Shown: positions 6,474-14,487 of the stretch, piece by piece
How the letters are laid out: every line of letters starts with the position of its first letter
Numbering within the stretch: the first letter of the stretch is position 1
Source: a virus
DNA length: 27,139 nucleotides
Direction: 5' to 3' (one strand)
IMG/VR virus record: IMGVR_UViG_3300049733_000171
Coordinates: 1 to 27,139 of that record
Translations under genes and position numbers: made by a program
The notes under the pieces: model-generated
Database searches by the model: none
Told to the model about the DNA's origin: nothing
Seen by the model: only the letters and a program-made list of their open reading frames with translations

Positions 6474-6700
6474 CTAACAGCAGGCAGGTCGGAGGAACTC
6501 ATTACAAGGCGGATGGAAAGGGAGAAGAACATTGGGACCGAGTCGTACGTCTACGACTCGATTACTTCCAGGCGCAGATTACGAAATACACGGAGCGCGC
6601 TCACTTGAAGAACAAGAAAGAGGACATCAAGAAGGCGCATCACTTCTGCGAGAAGTACCTGGAAGTATTTGACATCATGTACCCCGTCAATAAGAAGTAG
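6443..6700 (+). CDS. DUF3310 family protein
   Basis: An 85-residue protein from ATG 6443 (GGAAGGAAAT upstream). It shows the DUF3310 (SaV-like) pattern: QVGGTHYK (15-22), the L-x-YFQAQITKYTER block (39-52), and KNKKEDIKKAHHFCEKYL (56-73). This family is widespread in phages, often among nucleotide-metabolism or replication genes; its activity is not established. The start overlaps the previous gene by 31 bases. Confidence 0.85.
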   Translation: MGTKNRIQGVANSRQVGGTHYKADGKGEEHWDRVVRLRLDYFQAQITKYTERAHLKNKKEDIKKAHHFCEKYLEVFDIMYPVNKK

Positions 6701-6717
6701 CCAAGGAATTAGTGACT

Positions 6718-6885
6718 GTGGTACCATATTTCTGTAAGGTGAGGCGCCACAACTGCGAGTCCGTCGTGGGCTTCGAGACTCTCACCAGCGAACAACGGCA
6801 CCGCGCCGCCCGCCATTCTGGTCTCGGAGCGCCCTTTGCCTGTACCGAGGGGAGCAGGAACGGACGATCCCCTCACGAATTCTAA
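6718..6885 (+). CDS. 55-residue Cys-containing small protein
   Basis: Fills most of the otherwise empty gap between the DUF3310 gene and the next ORF. GTG at 6718 has AAGGAA (6703-6708) nine bases upstream; TAA is at 6883-6885. The product starts VPYFCKVRRHNC and has C6, H11, C13 and a later C42 in PFACTEG, plus several basic residues, so a small metal-bound fold is possible. Its stop overlaps the AAAGGGAG ribosome site (6884-6891) of the next gene, as expected in a tight operon. No family recognised; the short length limits certainty. Confidence 0.5.
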   Translation: MVPYFCKVRRHNCESVVGFETLTSEQRHRAARHSGLGAPFACTEGSRNGRSPHEF

Positions 6886-6897
6886 AGGGAGTTACTT

Positions 6898-7299
6898 GTG
6901 GAAGACATTTTCTATCTGCACTGCCGAAAGTGCGTCCAGGAAAGAATCAAATCCGGTGTAGCTGAAGCAGGAATCGTAGCGATCATCTTTGAGCATGATC
7001 TTATGATTCTCTGCAAGAACGTCGAGCACGGCCTCATTCACATGCAGCCCTATGTCGGCAGACCAATAGAGGGGTGCGAAGAAGTTCATGTTGAGCGCCC
7101 TCGTAGGAAGATAGCCATCGGTGGTAACCACGCTCAATTTCTGAACTACAAGCACGAACATAAGCTGGACAATAGAGCAATCGTACATGCTACCCGTATT
7201 GAACATCTCTTTGGCTTGGAGTTGAAGCCGGAAGATGTAGTCCGCCTTGGCCCGGTGTCCGAACAATTCGAAATGATTCTAAAAACGAGGTTTAGATGA
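6898..7299 (+). CDS. Unknown 133-residue protein, possible zinc ribbon
   Basis: Starts at GTG 6898, six bases after AAAGGGAG (6884-6891). The N-terminus has HCRKC (C9, C12), and C39 with H44 follows in LCKNVEHG, which together could form a treble-clef or zinc-ribbon site. Middle and end contain several His residues (NHAQFLNYKHEHK, IVHATRIEH). No family recognised. Its TGA overlaps the ATG of the ligase gene (ATGA), so it is coupled to ligase expression. Confidence 0.7.
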   Translation: MEDIFYLHCRKCVQERIKSGVAEAGIVAIIFEHDLMILCKNVEHGLIHMQPYVGRPIEGCEEVHVERPRRKIAIGGNHAQFLNYKHEHKLDNRAIVHATRIEHLFGLELKPEDVVRLGPVSEQFEMILKTRFR

Positions 7300-8132
7300 A
7301 TCCAATGTTGGCCGCGTCAATAGGGGACACTTCGATCCTCCGCTACCCCCTCCTAGCAAGCACGAAACTTGATGGCATTCGTGCGTTTGTCGAGAAGGGC
7401 GTAGTGCTCTCCAGAAACCGCAAACCTATTCCGAATATCTACATTCAGGAAATGTTCAAGCACCTGGAATTTCACGACGGCGAGCTTGTCACCGGCCCGC
7501 CCAATTCTCCTGACGTCTACCGGCGCACGATGTCCTGCGTAATGTCGCAGGATGTTCTCCCGCAAGGGACGAACTTCATGGTGTTCGATCACCTGCAATA
7601 CCCCGACCTTCCGTACACGGAGCGTCTCCAGTGCGTCCATGAAGAGTGGCGCCTGTCGCAGACCCTTATCAACTCGGAGCTCGAACTTCTGAATCTGGAA
7701 GAAGTCGCGCTGCGCGCGGGCTACGAAGGGATCATGCTGCGGAAACCCGATAGTCCCTACAAGTACGGGAGGAGTACTCTCTCCCAGGGCTATCTAATGA
7801 AGCTCAAGCGGTTTTCCGATAGTGAAGGGACGGTCGTCGGGTTCGAAGAGTTGATGCATAATGGGAACGTCGCCAAAATCAATGAGCTTGGGTTCCAATC
7901 GCGGAGTTCTCACCAAGCCAACCTCGTTCCCATGGGGCGGCTCGGCGCGCTGATTGTCGAGTGGGAGGGGAAGCTCTTCAACATCGGGACAGGCTTTACA
8001 GACGCAGAGCGAATCGATATATGGAATCGCAAGGAACAGTATCACGGCAAGCAGGCTAAGTTCAAATACCTGCCCGTGGGAGTTAAAGATCTTCCGCGAC
8101 ACCCCGTGTTCCTCGGCTGGCGGCTGGACTAA
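7296..8132 (+). CDS. ATP-dependent DNA ligase
   Basis: A 278-residue ligase of the compact phage type. Motif I is STKLDGIRA with the adenylated Lys24; motif III is HDGELV (60-65); motif IIIa NFMVFDHL (93-100); motif IV YEGIMLRKP (143-151) followed by PYKYGRS; motif V YLMKLKRF (166-173). The rest, ending GVKDLPRHPVFLGWRLD, is the OB-fold part. It seals nicks during replication and completes the replication arm. Start ATG 7296 overlaps the stop of the preceding gene. Its TAA (8130-8132) overlaps the stop codon of the opposing gene. Confidence 0.95.
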   Translation: MNPMLAASIGDTSILRYPLLASTKLDGIRAFVEKGVVLSRNRKPIPNIYIQEMFKHLEFHDGELVTGPPNSPDVYRRTMSCVMSQDVLPQGTNFMVFDHLQYPDLPYTERLQCVHEEWRLSQTLINSELELLNLEEVALRAGYEGIMLRKPDSPYKYGRSTLSQGYLMKLKRFSDSEGTVVGFEELMHNGNVAKINELGFQSRSSHQANLVPMGRLGALIVEWEGKLFNIGTGFTDAERIDIWNRKEQYHGKQAKFKYLPVGVKDLPRHPVFLGWRLD

Positions 8133-8344
8133 TAGCCGATTGCGTCCTTGCCTTCATCTCCCTCGATAGAGTCTGGGCAGTGACGCTTATCGATCTTGTG
8201 AAGCTGGCGGCAGAGCCATTTGCAGAAGCGCGAGCTTTGTTCGCGTTTGCCGCATCGGGAGGAGATGGTCTCATCGGGGTCACCACCGAAGAGCGCATTT
8301 GCTAGCTGATCGAATCCGACCAAGACATTCTTTAGCCACTTCAT
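8129..8344 (-). CDS. Conserved 71-residue phage protein (MKWL...DQLxNALxGG type)
   Basis: Starts at ATG 8344, overlapping the lipoprotein stop as ATGA; a longer in-frame reading to 8458 lies over the lipoprotein gene and lacks likeness. The opening, MKWLKNVLVGFDQLANALFG then GDPDETISSR, is that of a small phage protein widespread near lysis genes, of unknown function. The latter half is basic with four Cys (C31, C41, C45, C56) and His residues. It is the last gene of the minus arm; its TAG (8129-8131) interlocks with the ligase stop. Confidence 0.75.
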   Translation of the reverse strand: MKWLKNVLVGFDQLANALFGGDPDETISSRCGKREQSSRFCKWLCRQLHKIDKRHCPDSIEGDEGKDAIGY

Positions 8345-8451
8345 TCGCAAAGTCCTTTCAGCGCATCCGGAAGCTTCGGGCAAACTACGTCTTTGAGCGT
8401 AGCGCAGCCCGAGAGAAATACAAAGGCGATTGCGAGCAGTAAAGCTTTCAT
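8341..8451 (-). CDS. Tiny lipoprotein, possible o-spanin or exclusion lipoprotein
   Basis: A 36-residue product. ATG 8451 is preceded by AGGAGGGAG. It has a textbook lipoprotein signal: MKALLLAIAFVFLSG then Cys16 in the lipobox LSGC, with Ala at +2 (outer-membrane sorting by the E. coli rule). The mature part is only 21 residues (CATLKDVVCPKLPDALKGLC plus E) with two more Cys. It follows a membrane/coiled-coil protein with an ATGA overlap, the arrangement of Rz/Rz1-type spanin pairs. It is, however, much shorter than Rz1, so a superinfection-exclusion lipoprotein is an alternative. Confidence 0.65.
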   Translation of the reverse strand: MKALLLAIAFVFLSGCATLKDVVCPKLPDALKGLCE

Positions 8452-8729
8452 CTGGCACTCCCTCCTGAGAGTCGTTCCATTAGTCGCTCATATCGATCTT
8501 GGCTGCGCTGTTCATTCTCGCGCATTTGATCGAATATCTTTGCGACGTGTTGACGCTGAAGTGTGATTTCCTCTCGCATTTCTGTGATCGCGTCCTGAAC
8601 TTCAGTTTTGTCAGCTTTCAACTCCAGCTTGGCGTCAAAGAATTTCCATGCGCCAAAGGCCGCGCCGACTCCGCCGAGAATCATCCCCGCGAACCACTTC
8701 CAAAAGCCCGGATCGTTCTCCACACTCAT
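8448..8729 (-). CDS. Membrane-anchored coiled-coil protein (i-spanin- or holin-like)
   Basis: A 93-residue protein with one transmembrane segment at about 11-30 (WFAGMILGGVGAAFGAWKFF). A long charged helix follows (35-88), rich in E, K, R and Q with heptad-like spacing. An N-terminal anchor followed by a coiled coil suits an inner-membrane spanin subunit; a holin or membrane-bound accessory protein is possible. It starts by ATGA overlap with the tail-fibre stop and ends by ATGA overlap with the lipoprotein start. No endolysin is present in the window to confirm a lysis cassette. Confidence 0.7.
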   Translation of the reverse strand: MSVENDPGFWKWFAGMILGGVGAAFGAWKFFDAKLELKADKTEVQDAITEMREEITLQRQHVAKIFDQMRENEQRSQDRYERLMERLSGGSAR

Positions 8730-10039
8730 GTTTTGATTATTTTGGTGACAATTGCTCTTGGACCAAGGTTGTTGTGAGCCCCGCCACCGCCCTCCGATTC
8801 AATCGTGTGAGTGTGTCCTACACTTACCCCTCCTGAAGTGAATGCGTGCGTGTGGTTCGCGCTAATTCCTCCGGTCGTTCCCGTGTGCTGGTGAGTCCCT
8901 GCTGACACCGCAGCATTCGCAATATTCGCCGCGCCAGAGCCTGTTTCAGTCCCTTGAACTCCGGTCACTCCGCCTGCGCTTAGCTGGACGGTTACATCGT
9001 GAGTATGTGCTCCATCAGATGAAGTCGTGAAAGAGTGCGTGTGATCTGCACTGACCGTACCTGTAGTTCCCGAGTGGGTATGGTCCGCACTCTGACCGCC
9101 GGTAGTACCTCCATGGGAGTGGGCCGGGGTTTCTGAGAGCGCGAGCGTAACCGTCTCCGACCCTCCCACGTTACCGACGGCATTTCCAAGAGTAGCAGTT
9201 CCGGCTCCTCCGGAACCAACCGCTGCGCGTCGTTGGAAGTTTGGAAGGCGGAAATCTGTACCCGCTTCACCACCCGTATTCCATGTCGTACCGATAGCTA
9301 CGAAAAGAGCAGGTTGAGAAGCACGAGTGATGACTGAACCATCACAGAGAAGGTATCCTGCGGGGGCGCTCGCACCTCCGAAATCCAACATCACACCGGC
9401 AGGAATACCTTCAGGACCCACTACTCGCCAACGAAGACTGGTAGCGTCATACTGAAGAGCAACTACGCCGTCTGGATTAACAACGTAATCTCGTGTGAGT
9501 GCAAATCGGTTTGCTGCAGATGACCCTGCGTTTTCATCTTTGAGAATATAGGGGCTCGTACCCACGTTGTGGAGGGTAATGACTTTCCCCGCTGCCCCGC
9601 CGGAGATGCCAGTGACGCTTCGCAGAGTGGTGTCTGCTGATGTGCGAACCATGGGCGCAGTGACTGCAAGATCATTTTGATCTGCCGTGAACTGCGCGAT
9701 GGTTTGAACTCCGTAAGTAACTCCTACAGGAAAGGAGATTCCTGAAGAAGTAAAGCGGAGAACATCAGTTCCGCCCGCCGCTGCACTCCAATCGTTGGTG
9801 GTATTGCGGAAAAATCCGTTATCAAGATCGGAAGCAAAAGCTATTCCTGGATTAGCAACCGTGCCATCTGTAATTTTGAGCGCCGCCAACATCGTCCCAC
9901 GCCCGCTGCGATCCAGCGAACTGGTAAGTTCCGTTTCGATATCGTTGCGAGTCGCATTCTCATCGCTTGACTCGATAGTTGTATCCGTGATTACATCCGG
10001 ATTTGGAAGTGTATAGGCTCCAGAAGCGTTGCGGGGCAT
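8726..10039 (-). CDS. Tail fibre with phage collar domain and HxH repeats
   Basis: A 437-residue fibre, ATG 10039 with CAGGAG upstream. The N-terminus (MPRNASGAYTLPNPDVITDT) is the type found on podovirus fibres that dock to the virion. Residues about 212-275 (GIPAGVMLDFGG to DFRLPNFQRR, with GYLLCDGS) form a phage tail collar domain. Residues 307-411 carry seven His-x-His motifs (307, 320, 333, 345, 383, 396, 409) in Gly/Thr/Ser-rich repeats, as in metal-bound fibre tips of the T4 gp37 type. The end AHNNLGPRAIVTKIIK is the usual collar-family C-terminus. Probable receptor-binding role. Confidence 0.9.
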   Translation of the reverse strand: MPRNASGAYTLPNPDVITDTTIESSDENATRNDIETELTSSLDRSGRGTMLAALKITDGTVANPGIAFASDLDNGFFRNTTNDWSAAAGGTDVLRFTSSGISFPVGVTYGVQTIAQFTADQNDLAVTAPMVRTSADTTLRSVTGISGGAAGKVITLHNVGTSPYILKDENAGSSAANRFALTRDYVVNPDGVVALQYDATSLRWRVVGPEGIPAGVMLDFGGASAPAGYLLCDGSVITRASQPALFVAIGTTWNTGGEAGTDFRLPNFQRRAAVGSGGAGTATLGNAVGNVGGSETVTLALSETPAHSHGGTTGGQSADHTHSGTTGTVSADHTHSFTTSSDGAHTHDVTVQLSAGGVTGVQGTETGSGAANIANAAVSAGTHQHTGTTGGISANHTHAFTSGGVSVGHTHTIESEGGGGAHNNLGPRAIVTKIIKT

Positions 10040-10042
10040 TGT

Positions 10043-11797
10043 TTACTCCTGACTCTGTAGTTCGATTCCCGCTGCCGTCAGCGGAATGTCTTGTGGACGT
10101 TCTCTCAACCAGCGAGCGAGATTCTTCTGCGGCCCGGTATTCCCGAACAGCACGTTTGCTCCCCGACGACCCGCCCCCAGAACACTTGTTCCTGCTACGC
10201 CGAGGGCGGGAACCGCCGCCATTGGGAGGGATCCTGTTGCAAGACCCGCAGCAGCCGTCGGAATCGCCAATCGTCGTAGGCCCCAGAGAGCCTGCGCGGT
10301 ATTTCTCTCACCCATATCGCCAAGAGCTTCAGCCATGGGGTAGATGAGTTGCTGGTTCGTTCCCTGACCTTGGGCAAGACCCCGATCGGATGTACGGTCG
10401 CGAAGGGCCTTGGCGAGCATGCTGGGCGTGAGCCCTTTCTCTCCTCCCGGTAGAGCGATCGCAGTTTCAAGTATACGACGGGATTCGAAGGCACGGTCGG
10501 TCTCATCGAGTTGTCTGGCGACATTGCGCGGGACTCCTCGGTTGCGCATCGTGATGAGATACTTGTCGATCTTCTTGTACACTTCCGCGACGTTCTCGCT
10601 GATCGTATCGCCCTCTTTGACGCGCGAAGCCTGTTGGCGGATGATGTCATGGAGCTCCTGCCACGATTCTCCACCGATATGATTGCCCTTCGGGAAGCGT
10701 GGAGTGATTAACTTGTGTACCGCTGCCGCATCCTCAGGGATAAGGTTCTTATCGATGAGATTGACGATGGCCGCGCGATCTTTGTTATTCACCGGAATGC
10801 GATGTCCAGTGAGTAACGTCTTGTAAGTGTCATCGAATTGTTGCTCCAGATCTTGGAAGAGCTTGCCCGCTTTGACCTCTCCGCCTGCCGAAAGAAGGTT
10901 GGGCTTTCCCGGAGGAGTGGCACTGGCCCAGAGTTGCTTGACTCCAGAATCGAATACGCGCTTCTCTCCTTCAAGAAGCGGAGTACCCACCACGGGAACA
11001 TCCTTGACGAATTGCCCCACATCTCGCACGAGTTTGCTCTCCGCACCTACGTGAACGGGCGGGGTCTCTCCCGTAGCCGCTTTGATGTGCTGGCCCGCTT
11101 CGCTCATCTTGAGCGGCTGAGCAAATTGTCGGGCGATAAAAGTCGCGGGAAGAGTCAGTGCGGCGGCAGTACCTCCCGCTTTCGCACGCTCCTCCAGATC
11201 TCCAGGAGTCATCGCCGCCGTCTGGACAGCGGAAGCCGCCGGAGCGGCGACATAAGACGCAATCCGAGGATTAGCCGCAGCGAAATTCCGTACGGCCGAA
11301 GCACGGCTGGCGAGCACTCCCGGACCTACGGACTGCGCGAGAGAGCTCGTGAGGTCACCGACAGTTCCCTGCCAGCCCGTTCCTTTAGCCGCTTGATCGA
11401 GAGCTTCGTCGCCTTGAGGATCTAAAGGAACGCCCGCAGCGCGCAGAGCTTGCGGAATCATCAATCCGCGAGCAGTCCGAGAACCGGATTGAGCCAGTCC
11501 CAGGCCGAACTTCTCCGTGCCTGTGGATTCTTCACCCATCTGCTTCAGCGTAGCCGGGAGGTTGCCGGTCACATAGGGTGTAACCACCTTTGTGGATGTG
11601 CTTGCAGCTTGTCCAGACAAGTCAGGACCGCCGCCAGCACCGGGGGCGGTACTGCCACCCCTACCCTTTCCTCCGCTGGTCCTAGCGGCTTCAAAACGCT
11701 GTACGATGGCCTCGATTTCCTCGTCAGGGGTCTCAATCGGGAACCGCAATTCCTGATCCCCGAGGATCATCCTGCTCTTGTAGGATTTGTCGGCCAT
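10043..11797 (-). CDS. Large internal-virion/ejection-type protein
   Basis: A 584-residue protein from ATG 11797, joined to the gene before it by a TAATG one-base overlap. The N-terminus (ADKSYKSRMILGDQELRFPIETPDEEIEAIVQRFEAAR) is followed by a Gly-rich linker. Ala-rich segments around 180-220 and a hydrophobic Gly/Ala stretch near the end (IPTAAAGLATGSLPMAAVPALGVAG) could insert in membranes. Its place between other internal-virion-like genes and the tail fibre matches podovirus ejection proteins. No enzyme motif was seen. Function is inferred from position and composition. Confidence 0.75.
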   Translation of the reverse strand: MADKSYKSRMILGDQELRFPIETPDEEIEAIVQRFEAARTSGGKGRGGSTAPGAGGGPDLSGQAASTSTKVVTPYVTGNLPATLKQMGEESTGTEKFGLGLAQSGSRTARGLMIPQALRAAGVPLDPQGDEALDQAAKGTGWQGTVGDLTSSLAQSVGPGVLASRASAVRNFAAANPRIASYVAAPAASAVQTAAMTPGDLEERAKAGGTAAALTLPATFIARQFAQPLKMSEAGQHIKAATGETPPVHVGAESKLVRDVGQFVKDVPVVGTPLLEGEKRVFDSGVKQLWASATPPGKPNLLSAGGEVKAGKLFQDLEQQFDDTYKTLLTGHRIPVNNKDRAAIVNLIDKNLIPEDAAAVHKLITPRFPKGNHIGGESWQELHDIIRQQASRVKEGDTISENVAEVYKKIDKYLITMRNRGVPRNVARQLDETDRAFESRRILETAIALPGGEKGLTPSMLAKALRDRTSDRGLAQGQGTNQQLIYPMAEALGDMGERNTAQALWGLRRLAIPTAAAGLATGSLPMAAVPALGVAGTSVLGAGRRGANVLFGNTGPQKNLARWLRERPQDIPLTAAGIELQSQE

Positions 11798-12885
11798 TAC
11801 TCTTCGACCTCAACGAAGGTGTTCTTGCTGGGATCCCACATCATCACCTTGTTCTTCTTAGGAGCCTTGTACAGACCCCGAGTGAAGGTCTCCAGTTGCT
11901 CCTTGTTGAACCCGCCTTGCGCCAGACTCTCGGCGTTGTTAGCAATTGCTCGGTGAATCAGCCCCTTCTGCTCGTCGAACCATCCCTTGAGTTGTTCATT
12001 GTTCAGGCCGCGCGGCGGAGTGACTGCCTCCCACGAGCTCTTTTCGTTACCCGTAAGAGTCGCACCGAAGAGCGCGTACCGCGCCTTCATCTCCTGGAGC
12101 CTTTGAAGAATTGCCCAAGAGTCACGATTCTTAACCCATTGATCTGGAGCGAAGCCGGGGACGGCCGAGGCAATCGCGTCTTGGGTCTTACCCAGCCAAG
12201 TAACTCCTTGAGAGGTACCACCCGCAAAATCCTTGGTAACTTTCTTCTCAATGAGATCAAGAGCATCAAGATCTTCCCCCGCTTTCTTCATGTCTTTGTA
12301 GGGTTGACCAGTGAGTGCTTTGCCGCGTCCTTCCTCTTGTGCCTTGATACGGGCGCGAAGATCCGTCAAATTTCTGGTAGCGTCTTGAAGACGCGCCGTC
12401 GCGTCTTTGTACGGGGCGAGAAACGCTTGCTGCTGAGCCTGAAGAGTTTCACGGGCCAAACGCGTCTTCTCCGCTTCCGATTCACGGAACACACGGGCGC
12501 GCTCTGCTTCTTCGGCCCTGCCTGTGAACGCCGCCTGTGCGGATTCAGCGCGTCCGAGTTCGCCTTGAAGGCGAGTTTCATCGAGGCGGCGTTGGTACTC
12601 GGGAAACACCCGAAGTTTGCCTTCCTTGGGATCGTAGACCCCGTGCTCCGTATAGCGCGGCTGACTGGCGGCGAGCGCCTGTGTGAGCAAGGGCTGAGAA
12701 ACTGCTGTCAACGCTTTGTCTCCCGAGAGCTTGCCCAGAATGGCAAGCTCTTCGTCTCTACGACGCTTCTCCTCCATCTGAGCGACCTCAGCAGGGGAAA
12801 ACAGAGGAGCCACGGGAGTCCCGCGAAGCTTATCCAGCTCCGCAGTCAACCGTAGAACTCGTGCGTCGTAGGGGTTGTCAGCCAT
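11797..12885 (-). CDS. Coiled-coil internal-virion-like protein
   Basis: A 362-residue protein. Residues about 85-200 are highly charged and predicted helical (RRLDETRLQGELGRAESA to RDLRARIKAQEEGRG region), with a second helical block SWAILQRLQEMKARYALFG near 260 and a closing LEVEE-type acidic tail. No transmembrane segment or catalytic motif recognised. Start ATG 12885 overlaps the upstream gene by 8 bases and its stop overlaps the next start, so it is coupled on both sides. It is probably a virion (ejection or neck) component by position. Confidence 0.7.
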   Translation of the reverse strand: MADNPYDARVLRLTAELDKLRGTPVAPLFSPAEVAQMEEKRRRDEELAILGKLSGDKALTAVSQPLLTQALAASQPRYTEHGVYDPKEGKLRVFPEYQRRLDETRLQGELGRAESAQAAFTGRAEEAERARVFRESEAEKTRLARETLQAQQQAFLAPYKDATARLQDATRNLTDLRARIKAQEEGRGKALTGQPYKDMKKAGEDLDALDLIEKKVTKDFAGGTSQGVTWLGKTQDAIASAVPGFAPDQWVKNRDSWAILQRLQEMKARYALFGATLTGNEKSSWEAVTPPRGLNNEQLKGWFDEQKGLIHRAIANNAESLAQGGFNKEQLETFTRGLYKAPKKNKVMMWDPSKNTFVEVEE

Positions 12886-13282
12886 ACTCGTGATCCTCGC
12901 CGCTGGCGCCTACTTCGGGGTAATAGTTGAACGGATTTTGCTGATCGCGCCTACGGAAGCGCTCGAACCATGCCCGTCGTCCGGCCATTCCCTGCTTCTC
13001 GTAGTTGCGGACGGCATCGGCGTATCGCTTGTCTTGCATTCCGGCGACTCCACCCATGAGACCTTGAGCAATAGCTCCAGGAATGCTCTGGTTTGCTGGC
13101 GGGGAGAAGGCGCCTCGGCGAAGGTACGCGCTCATCTCGTACATCTTACTGAGATTGGCAGGATCATTCGAAGACATGCCGAGAATCTGATTAATCAAAT
13201 CCTCAGAAAGTCCCGACTCCCGAAGTTTTTGTTTCTGATCTTCGATCGGGGCAGGTCCGTAAGTTCCTGGTCCGTAGGGCAT
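12878..13282 (-). CDS. Small internal-virion-like protein, unknown
   Basis: A 134-residue protein, ATG 13282 with GGAGACGAC upstream. It opens MPYGPGTYGPAPIEDQKQKL, then has an amphipathic helix (SEDLINQILG), a Gly/Ala-rich segment (SIPGAIAQGLMGGVAGMQ) that might bind membrane, and a basic, aromatic end (RRAWFERFRRRDQQNPFNYY). No family recognised. It is between the S74-domain protein and two larger internal-type proteins. Confidence 0.7.
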   Translation of the reverse strand: MPYGPGTYGPAPIEDQKQKLRESGLSEDLINQILGMSSNDPANLSKMYEMSAYLRRGAFSPPANQSIPGAIAQGLMGGVAGMQDKRYADAVRNYEKQGMAGRRAWFERFRRRDQQNPFNYYPEVGASGEDHEYG

Positions 13283-13293
13283 TGTCGTCTCCG

Positions 13294-14487
13294 CTATCTA
13301 AGCTGCGCGTAATTCACCATATAGAACCCGTCCGGGCGGAGGATGACGGCCTCCGGGATGATGGGAAGAACTTCGTCCGCCATGACCCCAACGAACATTT
13401 CGTTGGAATCGAGATACTCAAATGTGTAGACGGGGATACCCGAGGGTAGCTTACCGACACGCCGAATATTCTTCTTGAGTCGGCGATCGGACAACATCGC
13501 GTAGGCAGCAATTGCCGCCAATGAGCCGAGTCCTGCGTTTGTCGCCCCTGCCTGCGCTTGATCGGCGGCATATCTGGACATATCAAACTGACCTTGACCT
13601 TGCGCGGCGGCGAGATAATTCGGGCCTTGCCCCTGTCCCGCTCCGGTGAAACTCGGCATGGATGCAGGGTTGACTTGCTGTCCCTGGAGAATGGCGTTCA
13701 TCTCGTTGAGAGACATTCCGCGCCGCTGCGACTGTTCGGCGATCGCCTGCTGGCGGAGAAGGCTTTGATACGCCGCGGAGTCTTTCTCTTGCTGAAATCC
13801 CTGCCCCGCCGCAGCTTGAGTCTGCCCAAAGGCTTGGCTCTGATTCTGCAACATCATGTCGTTCAGCGTCTTCTGCTGAGTAATTCCAGCATTGAGTGCA
13901 TTCCAGCGCTCGGCGCTTTGCGCCCCTTGAAGACGATTCATTTCGTTGTTGAAGGCCTCACTGCCAGCGGGGAGACCTTGGTTCATCAGACGCGTACGGA
14001 GGGCCTCTTCCTGACGCTGATGCTCTGGCTGCATCGCAGCCCACGCCGCCTGAGTGTACTCCTCCCGCTGCTTCGCGAAAGCATTGGGATCCCAACCGCT
14101 GGTCGTGGGGGCGATCTCTCGAGCCGTGGGCGCGGCTCCAGTCTGCGGCAAGTTTATCCAATCGAAAGGCTGCTCGAAGTCCTGCGCAACACGATCCATC
14201 TGCCCGGAGGCTAGATCGGTCTTTTGCCCTTGAAGTTGAAATTGCTTCGCGAGAGCAGCTTGAAGCTCCGGCGAAAGATTCTGTTCTTGAAGCCACTTCG
14301 TGACCGTCTGCCCGCTGGAGGGGTCCACCGACGAAGTCGGAGTCCACGTCGAGGTTCCCCATGGGGTGACCTGGTCCGGTCGATTCGCAAAGGTCTGGAT
14401 ATTAAGTGCTTCTTTGTTCCCTTGCGCAGTCTGCTCCGCAGCGCCCCTATAGTCAGGCGCAGGCGGAGGCGAGCTCCCTTTGCTCAT
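13294..14487 (-). CDS. Gln-rich virion protein with C-terminal peptidase S74 (chaperone) domain
   Basis: A 397-residue protein from ATG 14487 (AAAGGGACGAC upstream). Residues 1-320 are Gln/Ala/Asn-rich, with PWGTSTWTPTSS near 42-53 and helical Gln-rich stretches. A short hydrophobic patch (LGSLAAIAAYAML) leads to S333-D334-RRLKKN, the self-cleavage site of S74 intramolecular chaperones, followed by IRRVGKLPSGIPVYTFEYLD, FVGVMADEV and FYMVNYAQLR. The S74 part is the short form (about 65 residues). It lies in the internal-protein block rather than on a fibre gene; relatives occur in other podoviruses. It may be an ejection protein that is cleaved. Confidence 0.8.
   Translation of the reverse strand: MSKGSSPPPAPDYRGAAEQTAQGNKEALNIQTFANRPDQVTPWGTSTWTPTSSVDPSSGQTVTKWLQEQNLSPELQAALAKQFQLQGQKTDLASGQMDRVAQDFEQPFDWINLPQTGAAPTAREIAPTTSGWDPNAFAKQREEYTQAAWAAMQPEHQRQEEALRTRLMNQGLPAGSEAFNNEMNRLQGAQSAERWNALNAGITQQKTLNDMMLQNQSQAFGQTQAAAGQGFQQEKDSAAYQSLLRQQAIAEQSQRRGMSLNEMNAILQGQQVNPASMPSFTGAGQGQGPNYLAAAQGQGQFDMSRYAADQAQAGATNAGLGSLAAIAAYAMLSDRRLKKNIRRVGKLPSGIPVYTFEYLDSNEMFVGVMADEVLPIIPEAVILRPDGFYMVNYAQLR

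Noticed and set aside
11896-12855. Long plus-strand open frame opposite the 11797-12885 gene
   Set aside because: The translation is Leu/Arg-rich without any motif or ribosome site, while the minus-strand frame is coupled to its neighbours on both sides.
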